Notes: generated from the letters alone by a model not told the origin. Counted from the first letter of the stretch, positions 8,824 through 18,319 are shown. The stretch is DNA of 64,000 nt from Sphingomonas sp. (GCF_003248515.1 NZ_QFOB01000001.1:248001-312000), one strand, 5' to 3'. Translations and numbers: made by a program.

Positions 8824-10032
8824 TCAAAACGCCCAGTCCGCCTGAAGCCAGATCTTGCGCGTATCCGCAGCAAAGCGCCGGGCATCATAATCCGCATAGC
8901 GCACGGAAAGGGTCGTCTTGCCGATCTTGCCGGACAGGATCACATCCCATTCGGTTCCATAATGCTGATCCAGCCGATCGCTGCGAAAATCGTGATAGAC
9001 GATCTGCGCGAGCACGCCGGCAAAAGGCCCCGCTTTCTTCCAGCCATAGCCCGCGCTTCCATAAAGATCGCGCACGCCATTCGGCGGGGTCGTCAGGAAT
9101 TTGTCGGCCCATCCCTGGAATTTGAAATTGGTGCCCAGTGGAGTCTGGAAGCTGGTCAGCGCCACGCCCCTGTCGGCGCCCAGCACTTCATATCCGGCGC
9201 CGATCCGGAGCATCCGCCATTCAAGCATCGCGTCCGCCAGATAATAATCGGCCGCATAAGCGTTCGGATTGTTGTGAAAATCCGTCTGGTGCGCGTAGCT
9301 CAATTGATAGCTGAGCTTCGCCGTCTTCGAAAAAGCGTGACTGCCCGCGAAACGCGCGCCGACCGTCTTGCTGGACAGGCGAAAGCCCTGCACGGCGGCC
9401 TCGTCCTGATCGATCCAATAGCCGAAGCCCGTCAGCGTGCCGAGGCTGGTCACATAGGAAAGGTTGGCGAGGACGGTATCGCCGGATACGGCCTGCTGCC
9501 GCGCGCCGGTTCCCTGAAAACCCCAGATCGTGCGAACGCCCCACACATAGCTCACGTCCGCCTTCAGGCCCCTGATCGGCGTCGCCTCCGCCCGCACGGC
9601 ATCGAAGGTCTGGGCATTGTCGCGGAAGGCGACATTTCCGACGAAACGCTCGTCATCCAGCACGATGCGCTGGCGGCCCGCCGTCACCGTCACGCCCGGC
9701 GCCCTGTACTGGATCTGGGCGACATAGAGCGCGATATTGTCCGGATCGGCCACCAGCGGACGATTGGCGAGGCCGTTCAGCCCATCATAGGCATCTCCGG
9801 CCGGAGAGACCGCGCCCTGCCCGATCACGATGGCGGAAATCCTCCCGCTCGTGCCCGAGAGGCCCAGCCGCCCGCGGATCGAGAAATCGTCTCCGGATGT
9901 GTGGGCGAGGCCCTCCTGATCGACATTTTCATAACGAAAACGAAGCTCGGCGATCGGCTTCAGCGTGATGGGCGCGGCGCAGGCCGGCCCCGCGACGGCC
10001 GCGCAGGCCGCCGTCATCATGAGATTGCGCAT
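8824..10032 (-). CDS. Outer-membrane porin, alginate-export-like; candidate nitrate channel
   Basis: A 402-residue beta-barrel protein with a signal peptide (ending near ACAAP, residue 20), alternating amphipathic strands with many Tyr and Trp, and a terminal Trp-Ala-Phe typical of barrels inserted by BamA. It most resembles the alginate-export-type porins. In this family the name says little about substrate; its position between narK and nirB suggests nitrate or nitrite diffusion across the outer membrane, which is inference. The start ATG has AAGGGGG upstream. It follows narK by 88 bases on the same strand, and no clear terminator separates them, so it probably shares the narK leader. Confidence 0.82.
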   Translation of the reverse strand: MRNLMMTAACAAVAGPACAAPITLKPIAELRFRYENVDQEGLAHTSGDDFSIRGRLGLSGTSGRISAIVIGQGAVSPAGDAYDGLNGLANRPLVADPDNIALYVAQIQYRAPGVTVTAGRQRIVLDDERFVGNVAFRDNAQTFDAVRAEATPIRGLKADVSYVWGVRTIWGFQGTGARQQAVSGDTVLANLSYVTSLGTLTGFGYWIDQDEAAVQGFRLSSKTVGARFAGSHAFSKTAKLSYQLSYAHQTDFHNNPNAYAADYYLADAMLEWRMLRIGAGYEVLGADRGVALTSFQTPLGTNFKFQGWADKFLTTPPNGVRDLYGSAGYGWKKAGPFAGVLAQIVYHDFRSDRLDQHYGTEWDVILSGKIGKTTLSVRYADYDARRFAADTRKIWLQADWAF

Positions 10033-10120
10033 ATGTCCCCCTTTGGCAGGCCGCCCGCCCCCCGGGAGGCTGGCCTCGTGGACCGGGGAGGAACGAGCAT
10101 CCTTCCCCGGCCCCTCGAAT

Positions 10121-11371
10121 TCAGATCCTGGCGGAAATCGTCGCGCCCCACGTCCGCCGCCAGCGATGCTTGACGAGGTTCAGGCCGATCAATGCCGCGC
10201 AGGCAAGGCCCGCGAAGATCAGGAAGCCATATTGGAAGCTGCCGGTCAGTTGCTTGGCGAAGCCGAGCGAGGAGGCGAGGTAGAAGCCGCCGATGCCGCC
10301 TGCCATGCCGACCAGCCCGGTCATGATGCCGATGTCGCTGGCGAAGCGCTGCGGCACGAGCTGGAAAACCGCGCCATTGCCCGCGCCCAGTGCCAGCATC
10401 GCCACGACGAACAGGCCCAGCGCCATCGCCACCGTGGATGCGCTGCTGACCCCGATCAGGGCGAGGGCGGCGATCACATAAGCGATGGCGAGCGTCTTCA
10501 CGCCGCCGATCTGGTCGCCCACCGCGCCGCCGATCGGACGGATCAGCGAACCGGCGAATACGCAGGCCGCCGTGCAATAGCCGGCCATGATCGTCGTCAG
10601 CCCGAATTGATCGGTGAAGTAGATGGGCAGTGATGCGGCCAGACCGACGAACCCGCCGAAGGTGACGCTGTAGAAAGCCATGAACCACCACGCATCGGCG
10701 GTCTTCAGCAGTTCCGCATAATCCTTGATCCGGCGCGGTGCGGGCGCGTTCGGCGCATCCTTCGCCATGACAAGGTAGAGCACCAGCACGATCGCGAGCG
10801 GGATGCAGGCAAGGCCCAGCACGGCATTCCAGCCGAACAGCTTTGCCAGCATCGGCGCGAAGAGCGAGGCGAGCACCGTGCCCGAATTGCCCATTCCGGC
10901 GATCCCCATCGCCTTGCCCTGATGCTCCGCCGGATACCAGCGACTGGCGAGCGGCAGCGCGATCGCGAAGCTTGCCCCGGCAAAACCGAGGATCACGCCC
11001 AGCGCCAGCGTGCCGGCGAAACTGGAGACGCCGGTGAAGTAAGCAAAGGCGAGACCCACGATCACGATGACCTGGCTGATCGCGCCCGAGCGCTTCGGGC
11101 CGATGCGATCCACCAGCAGGCCATTCACGACGCGCAGGATCGCGCCGGCCAGCGTGGGCGTTGCCACCATCAGGCCTTTCTGGGCAGCGGAGAGATGCAG
11201 CGTCTTGGCGATTTCCGGCCCAAGCGGGCCAAGCAGAACCCAGACCATGAAGGCCAGATCGAAATAGAGAAAGGCGGCGATCAACGTGGGCTTGTGCCCC
11301 GCCTGCCAGAAGCCGCCAGCCTTGCCTTCATTCGCGTCGCTCACCGAGCGATCCCATGCAGCCGTGGCCAT
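10121..11371 (-). CDS. narK: Nitrate/nitrite transporter, NarK family (MFS)
   Basis: A 416-residue major facilitator with about twelve membrane segments. Family signs are the GxxxDRxGPKR loop (GLLVDRIGPKRSG) after helix 2 and the nitrate-porter Gly/Asn signature GAGNGAVFQLVPQRF in the second half. It probably exchanges or imports nitrate for assimilation. ATG 11371 follows a GGGGGG ribosome site. The gene is preceded by an attenuator leader like that of nirB and followed by the porin gene. Confidence 0.93.
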   Translation of the reverse strand: MATAAWDRSVSDANEGKAGGFWQAGHKPTLIAAFLYFDLAFMVWVLLGPLGPEIAKTLHLSAAQKGLMVATPTLAGAILRVVNGLLVDRIGPKRSGAISQVIVIVGLAFAYFTGVSSFAGTLALGVILGFAGASFAIALPLASRWYPAEHQGKAMGIAGMGNSGTVLASLFAPMLAKLFGWNAVLGLACIPLAIVLVLYLVMAKDAPNAPAPRRIKDYAELLKTADAWWFMAFYSVTFGGFVGLAASLPIYFTDQFGLTTIMAGYCTAACVFAGSLIRPIGGAVGDQIGGVKTLAIAYVIAALALIGVSSASTVAMALGLFVVAMLALGAGNGAVFQLVPQRFASDIGIMTGLVGMAGGIGGFYLASSLGFAKQLTGSFQYGFLIFAGLACAALIGLNLVKHRWRRTWGATISARI

Positions 11372-11401
11372 GATGTCCCCCCAAAAAATGTGCGTGAAAC
11401 G

Positions 11402-11493
11402 AAAAAAAGCCGCGATCCGGCGGCCTGCGATGCAGGCTGCGGACAGCGGCTTTGCTGGTTCGATTAGGTGGGAGAGGCGGCCCGGCGCTGGGC
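11402..11493 (-). promoter_or_regulatory. NasT/ANTAR-type antitermination leader of narK
   Basis: Minus-strand leader with three hairpins. First: GCCC-AGCGCC-GGGC (11480-11493). After a 22-base linker, second: CAGC-AAAGCC-GCTG (11444-11457). Third, an intrinsic terminator (11402-11453) with outer stem AAAGCCGC/GCGGCTTT, inner stem GCCTGC/GCAGGC and a run of seven T. Both loops have six bases with A at position 1 and G at position 4, the rule for ANTAR targets, and the second hairpin uses the 5' arm of the terminator, so the two are mutually exclusive. The run TTTTTCGTTTC after the terminator also occurs after the nirB terminator. This fits NasT antitermination. Confidence 0.85.
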
Positions 11494-11522
11494 GCTATCC
11501 CGATGCAGCGCGCGACACCGCG

Positions 11523-11566
11523 TGCTTGCCTATAAAAATCCGTGAACTATCCCATTTTGGCAAGCA
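11523..11566. promoter_or_regulatory. Inverted repeat upstream of the narK leader
   Basis: Arms TGCTTGCC (11523-11530) and GGCAAGCA (11559-11566), eight perfect bases each, with a 28-base AT-rich spacer. The site lies between the nasS stop and the first leader hairpin, where the narK promoter should be. It may be a regulator site, or a weak stem at the end of the nasS transcript; no T run supports a terminator. Confidence 0.4.
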
Positions 11567-11586
11567 AAAAATCGGCGCGCCGAATA

Positions 11587-12789
11587 TCATGGAAGTTGAG
11601 AGAGATACTTGGCGATATCGTCGGGATCGAAGATGCGTCCATCGAAGAAGCGGTCCGGCCCCAGGGTGAGCGCCCCGCGCACGGTCGTCACGCTCTGGGC
11701 CGATTCGAGCGCTCCCTCCACCTTGCTGCTCGCCCCCGGCATCGGCAGGTCCGTGCCCGCCAGCGCACGGCGATAAATATCCGGCCGGAAGACCGCGCCG
11801 GCCGCCGCCTCGCGCTCCCCGCTCGGCTCGATCATCTTCCAGCGCACGAATTGCGAATAGATCCAAAGCGCCTGGCTCCGCCACGGAAAGCCCGTCGCTT
11901 CGCGCGAGAACAGGATGAAATCCCGGATCGGAACGGGCGGCGCCCCCCGGCGGGGCAGGATGCTTCCCGAAAGCGCGCGGGCGATCAGCTCGGCCGGCTG
12001 GTCCACGATGTCGCTCCGGCCGAGGAGCGAAACCAGCGCCTCGCGATTGGCCGGATCGTCGCACCAGGCGGCGGCATGCGCGGTCGCGCGCAACAGCCGA
12101 TCGACCGTATCGGGATTGCGCTCCATCCAGTCGCGCCGGAAGGTCAGCGTCTTTTCCACGCCGCGCCGCCAGATCCGCTCGCCCACGGCCACCGCTTCGG
12201 CCAGCCCCGCCTCGATCGCGGCGCTGCCCCAAGGTTCGCCCGCGCAGAAGCCATCCGTTTCCCCCAGCGCCATCGCTTCCACCATCAGCGAAGGAGGCAG
12301 CACGCGCAGCACCACATCGCGATCGGGATCGACCCCGGCGCTCGCCAGCCAGTAGCGCAGCATCAGCGCGTGGCTGGAATGGCGATGGACGACGCCGATC
12401 ACGGGCTTGCGCCGATGCAGCCCGATCGCGGCGGCGAAATCATGCGCCGTCGCCAGCGGATCCTCCAGTCGTGCGCCCAGATCCTGATCCAGCGCGGCGG
12501 CAAAGTCGGTCGACATGACGACGAGATTGCCGTTGACGCTCAGCTTGTAGGGCGCCGCCAGCTCCGCCGGTTGCTGGCTCAGCCCCAGCGTCACCGCCAC
12601 GGCCAGCGGCGCCAGCATGTGCGCGGCCTGGACGTGACCGTAGACGAGCCTGTCGCGCAACGTCGCCCAGCTCGTATCGCGGATCAGCGTGAGATCCACG
12701 CCCTCCGCCTCGGCAAAGCCCCGCTCGCGCGCGGCGACCAGAACGGCCGCGTCCGTCAGCCCCAGGAAGGCGGCGCGTACGGGGATCAT
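11587..12789 (-). CDS. nasS: NasS-type cytoplasmic nitrate sensor
   Basis: A 400-residue protein of the NrtA/CmpA periplasmic-binding fold (VRAAFLGLTDAAVLVAAR ... EGVDLTLIRD; KPVIGVVHRHSSHALMLRYWL). It begins directly with the first beta strand and has no signal peptide, as expected for NasS, the cytoplasmic sensor that binds NasT without nitrate and releases it when nitrate is bound. It starts at ATG 12789, overlapping the nasT stop by four bases (ATGA). The pair is transcribed towards narK and the nitrate operon, whose leaders carry the matching RNA targets. Confidence 0.9.
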   Translation of the reverse strand: MIPVRAAFLGLTDAAVLVAARERGFAEAEGVDLTLIRDTSWATLRDRLVYGHVQAAHMLAPLAVAVTLGLSQQPAELAAPYKLSVNGNLVVMSTDFAAALDQDLGARLEDPLATAHDFAAAIGLHRRKPVIGVVHRHSSHALMLRYWLASAGVDPDRDVVLRVLPPSLMVEAMALGETDGFCAGEPWGSAAIEAGLAEAVAVGERIWRRGVEKTLTFRRDWMERNPDTVDRLLRATAHAAAWCDDPANREALVSLLGRSDIVDQPAELIARALSGSILPRRGAPPVPIRDFILFSREATGFPWRSQALWIYSQFVRWKMIEPSGEREAAAGAVFRPDIYRRALAGTDLPMPGASSKVEGALESAQSVTTVRGALTLGPDRFFDGRIFDPDDIAKYLSQLP

Positions 12790-13367
12790 GCGCCCCCTCC
12801 CAGCAGATCGTGCGCGGTGATCAACGCGGTGGCGACATCGGCCATCTTCTTTCCCTGGTTCATCGCCGATGTGCGCAGGAGCGCATAGGCTTCGGGTTCG
12901 CTCAGGTTCCGGCTCGCCATCAGGATCGATTTGGCGCGATCGATCACCTTGCGGTCCGCCAGTTGCGTCCGCGCCTCATCCAGTTCGCTGCGCATCCGCG
13001 CGAAGGCGTTGAAGCGGCGCACGGCCAGATCGATGATCGGCTTCACCCGATCCTTGCGCAATCCATCCACCACATAAGCCGAAACCCCGGCATCGATAGC
13101 CGCCCCGATCATGGCATCGTCCGATTGATCGACGAACATCGCGATCGGCCGCGCCAGCGCCCGGCTCACCAGCAGCATCTCCTCCAGCGCGTCGCGGCTG
13201 GGATTGCCGAGGTCCATCAGCACCACATCGGGGGACAGCCGTTCCAGCCGCGCCACGAAAGCGCCACGCGCCGAAACGAGGTGGATGTCCTCATAGCCCG
13301 CATCGCGCAGCCCTTCCTCAAGGACCGACGCCCGTGCCCCGCTGTCATCGATTATGACGATCCGCAT
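12786..13367 (-). CDS. nasT: NasT-type response regulator with ANTAR RNA-binding domain
   Basis: A 193-residue antiterminator. Residues 1-120 form a receiver-like domain (acidic pair Asp7-Asp8, candidate phospho-site Asp52 in VVLMDLG). The usual receiver Lys is replaced in SAYVVDGL, consistent with control by NasS binding and not by phosphorylation. A coiled linker follows (MRSELDEARTQLADRK), then the ANTAR domain (VIDRAKSILMASRNLSEPEAYALLRTSAM). Start is ATG 13367 with GAAGGTGG upstream; an ATG 24 bases earlier has no ribosome site and would add residues before the receiver fold. Its likely targets are the two leader RNAs in front of nirB and narK. Confidence 0.93.
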   Translation of the reverse strand: MRIVIIDDSGARASVLEEGLRDAGYEDIHLVSARGAFVARLERLSPDVVLMDLGNPSRDALEEMLLVSRALARPIAMFVDQSDDAMIGAAIDAGVSAYVVDGLRKDRVKPIIDLAVRRFNAFARMRSELDEARTQLADRKVIDRAKSILMASRNLSEPEAYALLRTSAMNQGKKMADVATALITAHDLLGGGA

Positions 13368-13462
13368 CCACCACCTTCGCAGGTGCAACATATCATGCAG
13401 GCGATGGCTATCGTCAAACCTTCGAACGCTCCTCCCACTCGGCGAGAAACGGCCGCATCGCC

Positions 13463-15019
13463 CTATTTTGCTATCGGTCGGGAGAGGGCGGTCGTTCCGC
13501 GTGACTCGTCCGTCGCCACTTCGGCCCAGGCCAGCCGCAGGCCACCGCGCGAATCCCCCGCCTCGGCCCGGCCACCGCGCGCCACGATTCCCGCCGCGAC
13601 GGCGCGCCTTTGCGCAAGCAGGCCGCCCTCGACCGAAACGATCCTCTGCTGCCGGGCCGAAGCCCAGGCCGCGAGATCCAGCGCGACGCTGTCGATCACG
13701 CCCTGATCGATCGAAATCGACGGCAGAGCGGCGTCCGCCGGCGGGCTCAGGGCCACCGACCAGCCGGAGAGCGATCGACCGGCCCGCATTTCCAGCGCGC
13801 GATAGCCGGCGAGGCCAAGGCCGGGCAGGGCGGATGCCGTCGCCGCCAGCCGGTGCGCCGCCATATCCACCTGAACGGTTCCCGGATCGACGCCCGCGAT
13901 CAGCGCCAGATCGCCGACGGCGCGATCGCGGGCGCCGGCCACGGCATCGCGGGCATTTTCCGTCGCGCGCGCGATCTGGGCGGCTTCGGCAGCACCCGCA
14001 TCCAGCGAAATGCGCAGCTGATCGACATGCACATCCACGGGCCGTGCCAGCCTGCGCCGCAGATCGGCCGCGATCCGCCGATCGGCCGTGGGATCGAGCC
14101 GGGGCGTGAGAATCACGGCGCGGATCCGCATCGGATCGGCGGAATGATCGATATCCATCTGGCTGAGGCGGGATCCATCCGGGAAGGGCGCGCGCACGGC
14201 ATCGCGCACCTGGCGCTGGGCGACCGCCTCGAACGCGATCCGGCGCAGCGTGGTGCCGAGCGGGATGGAAAGCAGGCCCAGCGCCACGACGAACAGCACA
14301 AGCTGCCAGCCGGTATGAGCGGGCGAAAGATGGCTGCCGAAACCATAAACGCGCGCCACCAGCGCCGCCGTGAGCGCGATGGTGACGGCGTTGGTGAGGA
14401 ACAGGAGCAGAGAGCCCGAAAAGACCGTCCAGTTCGCGGTCGCGATGCCGAAGCCGACGACGACGAGCGGCGGCATCAGGGCGATGGCGATGGCCACGCC
14501 CACCACCGTGCCGCCGCGCCCGCGAATCAGCGCATAGCCGCCGGCGATCGCGGACAGCAGGGCAACGAGCAGATCGAACAGGGTCGGCTGGGTGCGCCCC
14601 GCAATTTCACTGGTGATGGTCTGCAACGGCGAGATCGACACGAAGACCACCGTCTGGGCGATGGCGATCGCGGCCCCCGCGCACAGCGCCGTCGCGGTGC
14701 GCCGCATCTCATGGAAATCCAGCGTCGCGATGCCGAAGCCCAGACCGATGATCGGCATCATCAACGGAGAGAGCAGCATGGCCCCGATCAACACCGCTAC
14801 GGAGGGCATGAGCAGACCGAGCAGGGAAATCGCGCCCGAAATCACGATCAGGAAGGCATAGCGGCCCGACCAGCCCGAATCCTCCGCGATCTGGCGCAGC
14901 ACCCGATCATGATCGACCCCGCCGACCACCATCATCCGCCACCAGCGCGCGATCTTGCTCCGCTCCTCCTGCCCTTCCGAACCGATCAAAACATGCTCCC
15001 TGACGTTGCGCTGCCCCAT
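13463..15019 (-). CDS. DUF389 family membrane protein
   Basis: A 518-residue inner-membrane protein. The N-terminal half has about six hydrophobic segments with the family signature VAVLIGAMLLSPLMMPIIGLG and VGVAIAIALMPPLVVVGFGI. The C-terminal half (after about residue 285) is soluble, with repeated short alpha/beta units. The family has no settled function; transport or stress roles have been proposed for relatives. It lies upstream of nasT on the same strand with a 95-base gap, so linkage to nitrate control is possible but unproven. The ATG at 15019 is the first in frame. Confidence 0.82.
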   Translation of the reverse strand: MGQRNVREHVLIGSEGQEERSKIARWWRMMVVGGVDHDRVLRQIAEDSGWSGRYAFLIVISGAISLLGLLMPSVAVLIGAMLLSPLMMPIIGLGFGIATLDFHEMRRTATALCAGAAIAIAQTVVFVSISPLQTITSEIAGRTQPTLFDLLVALLSAIAGGYALIRGRGGTVVGVAIAIALMPPLVVVGFGIATANWTVFSGSLLLFLTNAVTIALTAALVARVYGFGSHLSPAHTGWQLVLFVVALGLLSIPLGTTLRRIAFEAVAQRQVRDAVRAPFPDGSRLSQMDIDHSADPMRIRAVILTPRLDPTADRRIAADLRRRLARPVDVHVDQLRISLDAGAAEAAQIARATENARDAVAGARDRAVGDLALIAGVDPGTVQVDMAAHRLAATASALPGLGLAGYRALEMRAGRSLSGWSVALSPPADAALPSISIDQGVIDSVALDLAAWASARQQRIVSVEGGLLAQRRAVAAGIVARGGRAEAGDSRGGLRLAWAEVATDESRGTTALSRPIAK

Positions 15020-15117
15020 CCCTAGGTCGGTTCGGCGCCTCCCGGCAACGTATGCGGGCCGATCGGACGATGCCGGCGCGGCTAGGAGGAGCGCGTTCCA
15101 GACGCTAGACCGGCGCG

Positions 15118-15885
15118 ATGACCGATGCCGACATCCTTCTGATCGAGCGGCTGGCCGATGCGGCCGGCGCGGCGATCCGCCCCTTCTTCCGCGCGCGTTT
15201 CGAGATCGAGACCAAGCCGGATGCCTCCCCGGTCACGCAGGCGGATCGCGCCGCGGAGGCCGCGATCCGCGCCATTCTGGAAGCCGAACGCCCGCAGGAT
15301 GGCATCATCGGCGAGGAATATGGCGTCGCGCGTGAGGAGGCCGCCCGCATCTGGGTGATCGATCCGATCGACGGCACGCGCGCCTTTCTGGCCGGACGCC
15401 CCCTCTTCGGTACGCTGATCGCCCTGCTGGAAGAGGATCGGCCGCTCCTGGGCCTGATCGATCAGCCGATCGCGCGCGAGCGCTGGATCGGCGCCGCCGG
15501 CCGGCCCACCACCTTCAACGGCGCGCCTGCCGCCACCCGTGCCTGCGCCGCGCTGGCCAGGGCGCATCTGGGCACTACGGGACCTTATCTGTTTCCCGAA
15601 GCGGACCAGCCGGGATTCGATCGGCTGCGCGGCCAGGTGCGCGACACGATCTGGGGTGGCGATTGCCACAATTACGGGCTTGTCGCGTCGGGCCATATCG
15701 ATCTGGTCGTGGAGGCCAATCTGAAGCTCTATGATTTCGCGGCACTGGTGCCCGTGGTCGAGGGCGCGGGCGGCCGCATGACCGACTGGGCGGGACAGTC
15801 GCTCGGCCGCGAGAGCGACGGCCGGGTGATCGCGGCGGGCGATCCCGCGCTGATCGAGGAGGCGATCACGGCCCTCACCTCCTGA
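15118..15885 (+). CDS. hisN: Inositol-monophosphatase-like phosphatase, probable histidinol-phosphatase
   Basis: A 255-residue member of the lithium-sensitive phosphatase family. Metal ligands are visible as Glu66-Glu67 in IIGEEYG, Asp82 and Asp85 in VIDPIDGT, and the late Asp in LKLYDFAALVPVVEGAGG. The short length and the GDCHNYGLVASG segment fit the HisN type, which completes histidine synthesis in actinobacteria and many alphaproteobacteria; an inositol or other sugar phosphatase is the alternative. Stands alone, divergent from the DUF389 gene. Confidence 0.8.
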   Translation: MTDADILLIERLADAAGAAIRPFFRARFEIETKPDASPVTQADRAAEAAIRAILEAERPQDGIIGEEYGVAREEAARIWVIDPIDGTRAFLAGRPLFGTLIALLEEDRPLLGLIDQPIARERWIGAAGRPTTFNGAPAATRACAALARAHLGTTGPYLFPEADQPGFDRLRGQVRDTIWGGDCHNYGLVASGHIDLVVEANLKLYDFAALVPVVEGAGGRMTDWAGQSLGRESDGRVIAAGDPALIEEAITALTS

Positions 15886-16042
15886 TCGACCCGCGCCTCT
15901 TCCAGCGTGAGGTGGCATAAAGCGGCGCCGGGGCGCTCCCCTGCCCGGCCTTCCATAGAAAAGCCGCCGCCGGGAAGCTTGATGATGCGCGGGCCGGCAC
16001 GCCTTCAAGAACCCGCTTTTCCGCGCATTTTCTGGCCTTCTC

Positions 16043-18166
16043 TCAAAGCTTTATCGGCTTCTTGTCGTGCTGGGCCTTCCAGTCGGCACTCTTGCCCTTG
16101 CCGACGTCCTTGCGCGGATCGCCCTTGTCGGTGCGCTGCGCGGCCGCGCTGGCACCCGCCAGCACCGGCCCGCACGCCGCCGCCTTCGCATCGCCCGGAT
16201 CCACGAAGGCGAGGATCGCCGCCAGCGGGCTCGCCGCAACGCCCAGCGCCACGCTGGCACCGCCCCGTGCCAGCAATTGCGGCGTGACGATCTGGATCGC
16301 TGGCGCCGCAAAGTGGCCGCCTATGCCCACCGGGGACTGGCCGGAGAACAGGCTGAACTTCTTGGCATCCGCCCGGAAGGACAGGCTCATCGATTCGTCG
16401 CGGAAGCTGAATCCGCCCTTGGCCGTCATCACATTCTTGCTGGTATCGATCAGCACCGGATCGGCCGCCGCAATGCCATCGCGCACCGTGAAGCCGATCA
16501 GGCCGCAATTGATCTGCACCGGTTCCTTCAGCTTCTTTTCGAACATCTTCTGCACGAATGTGCCGACATCGAATTCGGAAAGCTGGGTATAGCTGGTCCA
16601 GAAGGTGCCGCGCGGCAGGATCACGGCGATGCGGCCGTTGGAGCTCGCCAGCGAATCGCGCACCGTATTGCCAGTGCCCGTCATCTTCACGCGCGCCTTG
16701 ATCGTGCCCGTCGTGCCGCCATTGTCGACGCCGAAGCGCGCGAGCAATTTGCCCATCGGCGTGGGCGACATGCGGATATCATAATCGGTGACGATCGCGG
16801 GTTCGCGCGCATTGATCGCGATATCGCTGTCGACATGGCCGCCCGCCATATCGAAATTGAGCGGGCTGAGCTTCATCAGCGAATGATCGAGATCGAGGCC
16901 GAGCAGGATATTCGTGATCGGCACGAAAGGCTGGCGGATATCGGCCACCTTATAGGTCACCTTGGCGTCAAACGCCTTGATGGCGTCCACGCGCAGCGGC
17001 GCATCGGGCAGGATGCGCGGATAGGCGGCGTCCTGCTTCACGGCGGCGGTGGCGCCGCTGGTGGCGAGCGCATCGGGGTTATAGCCGATGAACGGCCCGA
17101 TATCGATCATGTCGACGCGCCGGCTGGCGAGATCGGCCTTCAGAAACAGGCGATCCGCCGTCCCGGCGCGCGGCACCGTGACCGTCATGGCGCCGCCGAT
17201 ATCACTGCTGCCGTAGCTGCCGGCGATGCGCGTGAATTCATAATCGCGGCCGCGCTTGGTGAGGTGCGATCGCAGGCGATAGGCGCGCGTATCGGGAACG
17301 GCGATTCCGGCGAGATCGAAGAGGTTGCGCAGATTCTGGCCGCGCACCTGCACGGCGAGATCCGCGCCTTCGATCTGCGTGGCGCCCGGCAGCGTGCCGG
17401 AAACGTCCAGGCTGGATCGCGCCGCGCGGGCATGAAGCTCGAACTGGTTGCGGCCGCCGGCCATCACCTCGTTGGGCGACGTCTGGCTGCCGGTGAGCGT
17501 GAAGGGGATGCCCCGCGCAGTGCCCTCCCCGGCAAACCGGATGTTGCTGGCGAAGCGCGTGTCGCGCGCGCTGATCGCCTGGAAACGCACGTCCGCGAAC
17601 AGCCGCATCGCCGGATCGCCATAATGGACGGCGGTGCCCGTCACGGCCGCCCTGCGGATCAGCGGCATTTCGAAAGGTTCGCCCGGCTTGTCCGGATCGC
17701 CGAACGTCCAGCTGTTGCGCTTGTGCGCCTTGTCCCATTCCAGCCAGACCGCGCCGTCGATGAGGCTCAGCCATTCCACATTGCGGCGTCCGAAGATCAG
17801 CGGAATCGTCTCGATCCGCGTATCGATCAGCTTCGAGGCGAAAAGATTGGGCCTGGAAGCCCATGACGGATTGGCAACCGTCAGCCCCTCGGCCAGGAAC
17901 TTCACGTCGATCGGATCGAAATAGAAGTTGAAGTCGCCCGCCACCTTGATGTCGCGTTCCGCCATGCGGCTGGCGACACGTTCGAACGTGTGCTTGAGGA
18001 AGCGGCCCTTGGTGACGAACAGCACCAGCCAGGCGAGAAACAGCAGGCCGAAGAGCGTGGCGACCAGCGAAACGCCCGTCGCGATCGCAGTGGCCGCCGG
18101 ATCGCGGCGCCCCGAAGCGCCGCCGCGATCGCCCTTCAGGGACGGATGGTTGGACAAATCGACCAT
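16043..18166 (-). CDS. AsmA family protein
   Basis: About 707 residues with one N-terminal membrane anchor (ATGVSLVATLFGLLFLAWLVLFV) and a long beta-rich body, the AsmA/TamB-like architecture of proteins implicated in phospholipid or outer-membrane lipid transfer. The C-terminal AsmA_2-like part includes IDTSKNVMTAKGGFSFRDES. A Lys-rich tail ends the protein. I start at ATG 18166 (MVDLSNHP); an in-frame TTG 78 bases upstream would add a polar stretch without a ribosome site. Monocistronic; the 157 bases downstream (15886-16042) hold no gene or clear terminator. Confidence 0.85.
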   Translation of the reverse strand: MVDLSNHPSLKGDRGGASGRRDPAATAIATGVSLVATLFGLLFLAWLVLFVTKGRFLKHTFERVASRMAERDIKVAGDFNFYFDPIDVKFLAEGLTVANPSWASRPNLFASKLIDTRIETIPLIFGRRNVEWLSLIDGAVWLEWDKAHKRNSWTFGDPDKPGEPFEMPLIRRAAVTGTAVHYGDPAMRLFADVRFQAISARDTRFASNIRFAGEGTARGIPFTLTGSQTSPNEVMAGGRNQFELHARAARSSLDVSGTLPGATQIEGADLAVQVRGQNLRNLFDLAGIAVPDTRAYRLRSHLTKRGRDYEFTRIAGSYGSSDIGGAMTVTVPRAGTADRLFLKADLASRRVDMIDIGPFIGYNPDALATSGATAAVKQDAAYPRILPDAPLRVDAIKAFDAKVTYKVADIRQPFVPITNILLGLDLDHSLMKLSPLNFDMAGGHVDSDIAINAREPAIVTDYDIRMSPTPMGKLLARFGVDNGGTTGTIKARVKMTGTGNTVRDSLASSNGRIAVILPRGTFWTSYTQLSEFDVGTFVQKMFEKKLKEPVQINCGLIGFTVRDGIAAADPVLIDTSKNVMTAKGGFSFRDESMSLSFRADAKKFSLFSGQSPVGIGGHFAAPAIQIVTPQLLARGGASVALGVAASPLAAILAFVDPGDAKAAACGPVLAGASAAAQRTDKGDPRKDVGKGKSADWKAQHDKKPIKL

Positions 18167-18319
18167 CTGCGCCCAACCCTTCGGGGCGACGCTCGGTTCC
18201 GGTTGCGAATCTCCGGCGACTTCCCTATAGGCGCGCGCTTCCAAGCGATTATCGCGAGAACTGCCCGGCTAGTGTGGGCTGCCGTGGCCGTTCCTGATCG
18301 CCTCGAAAAGGAGACGAAA

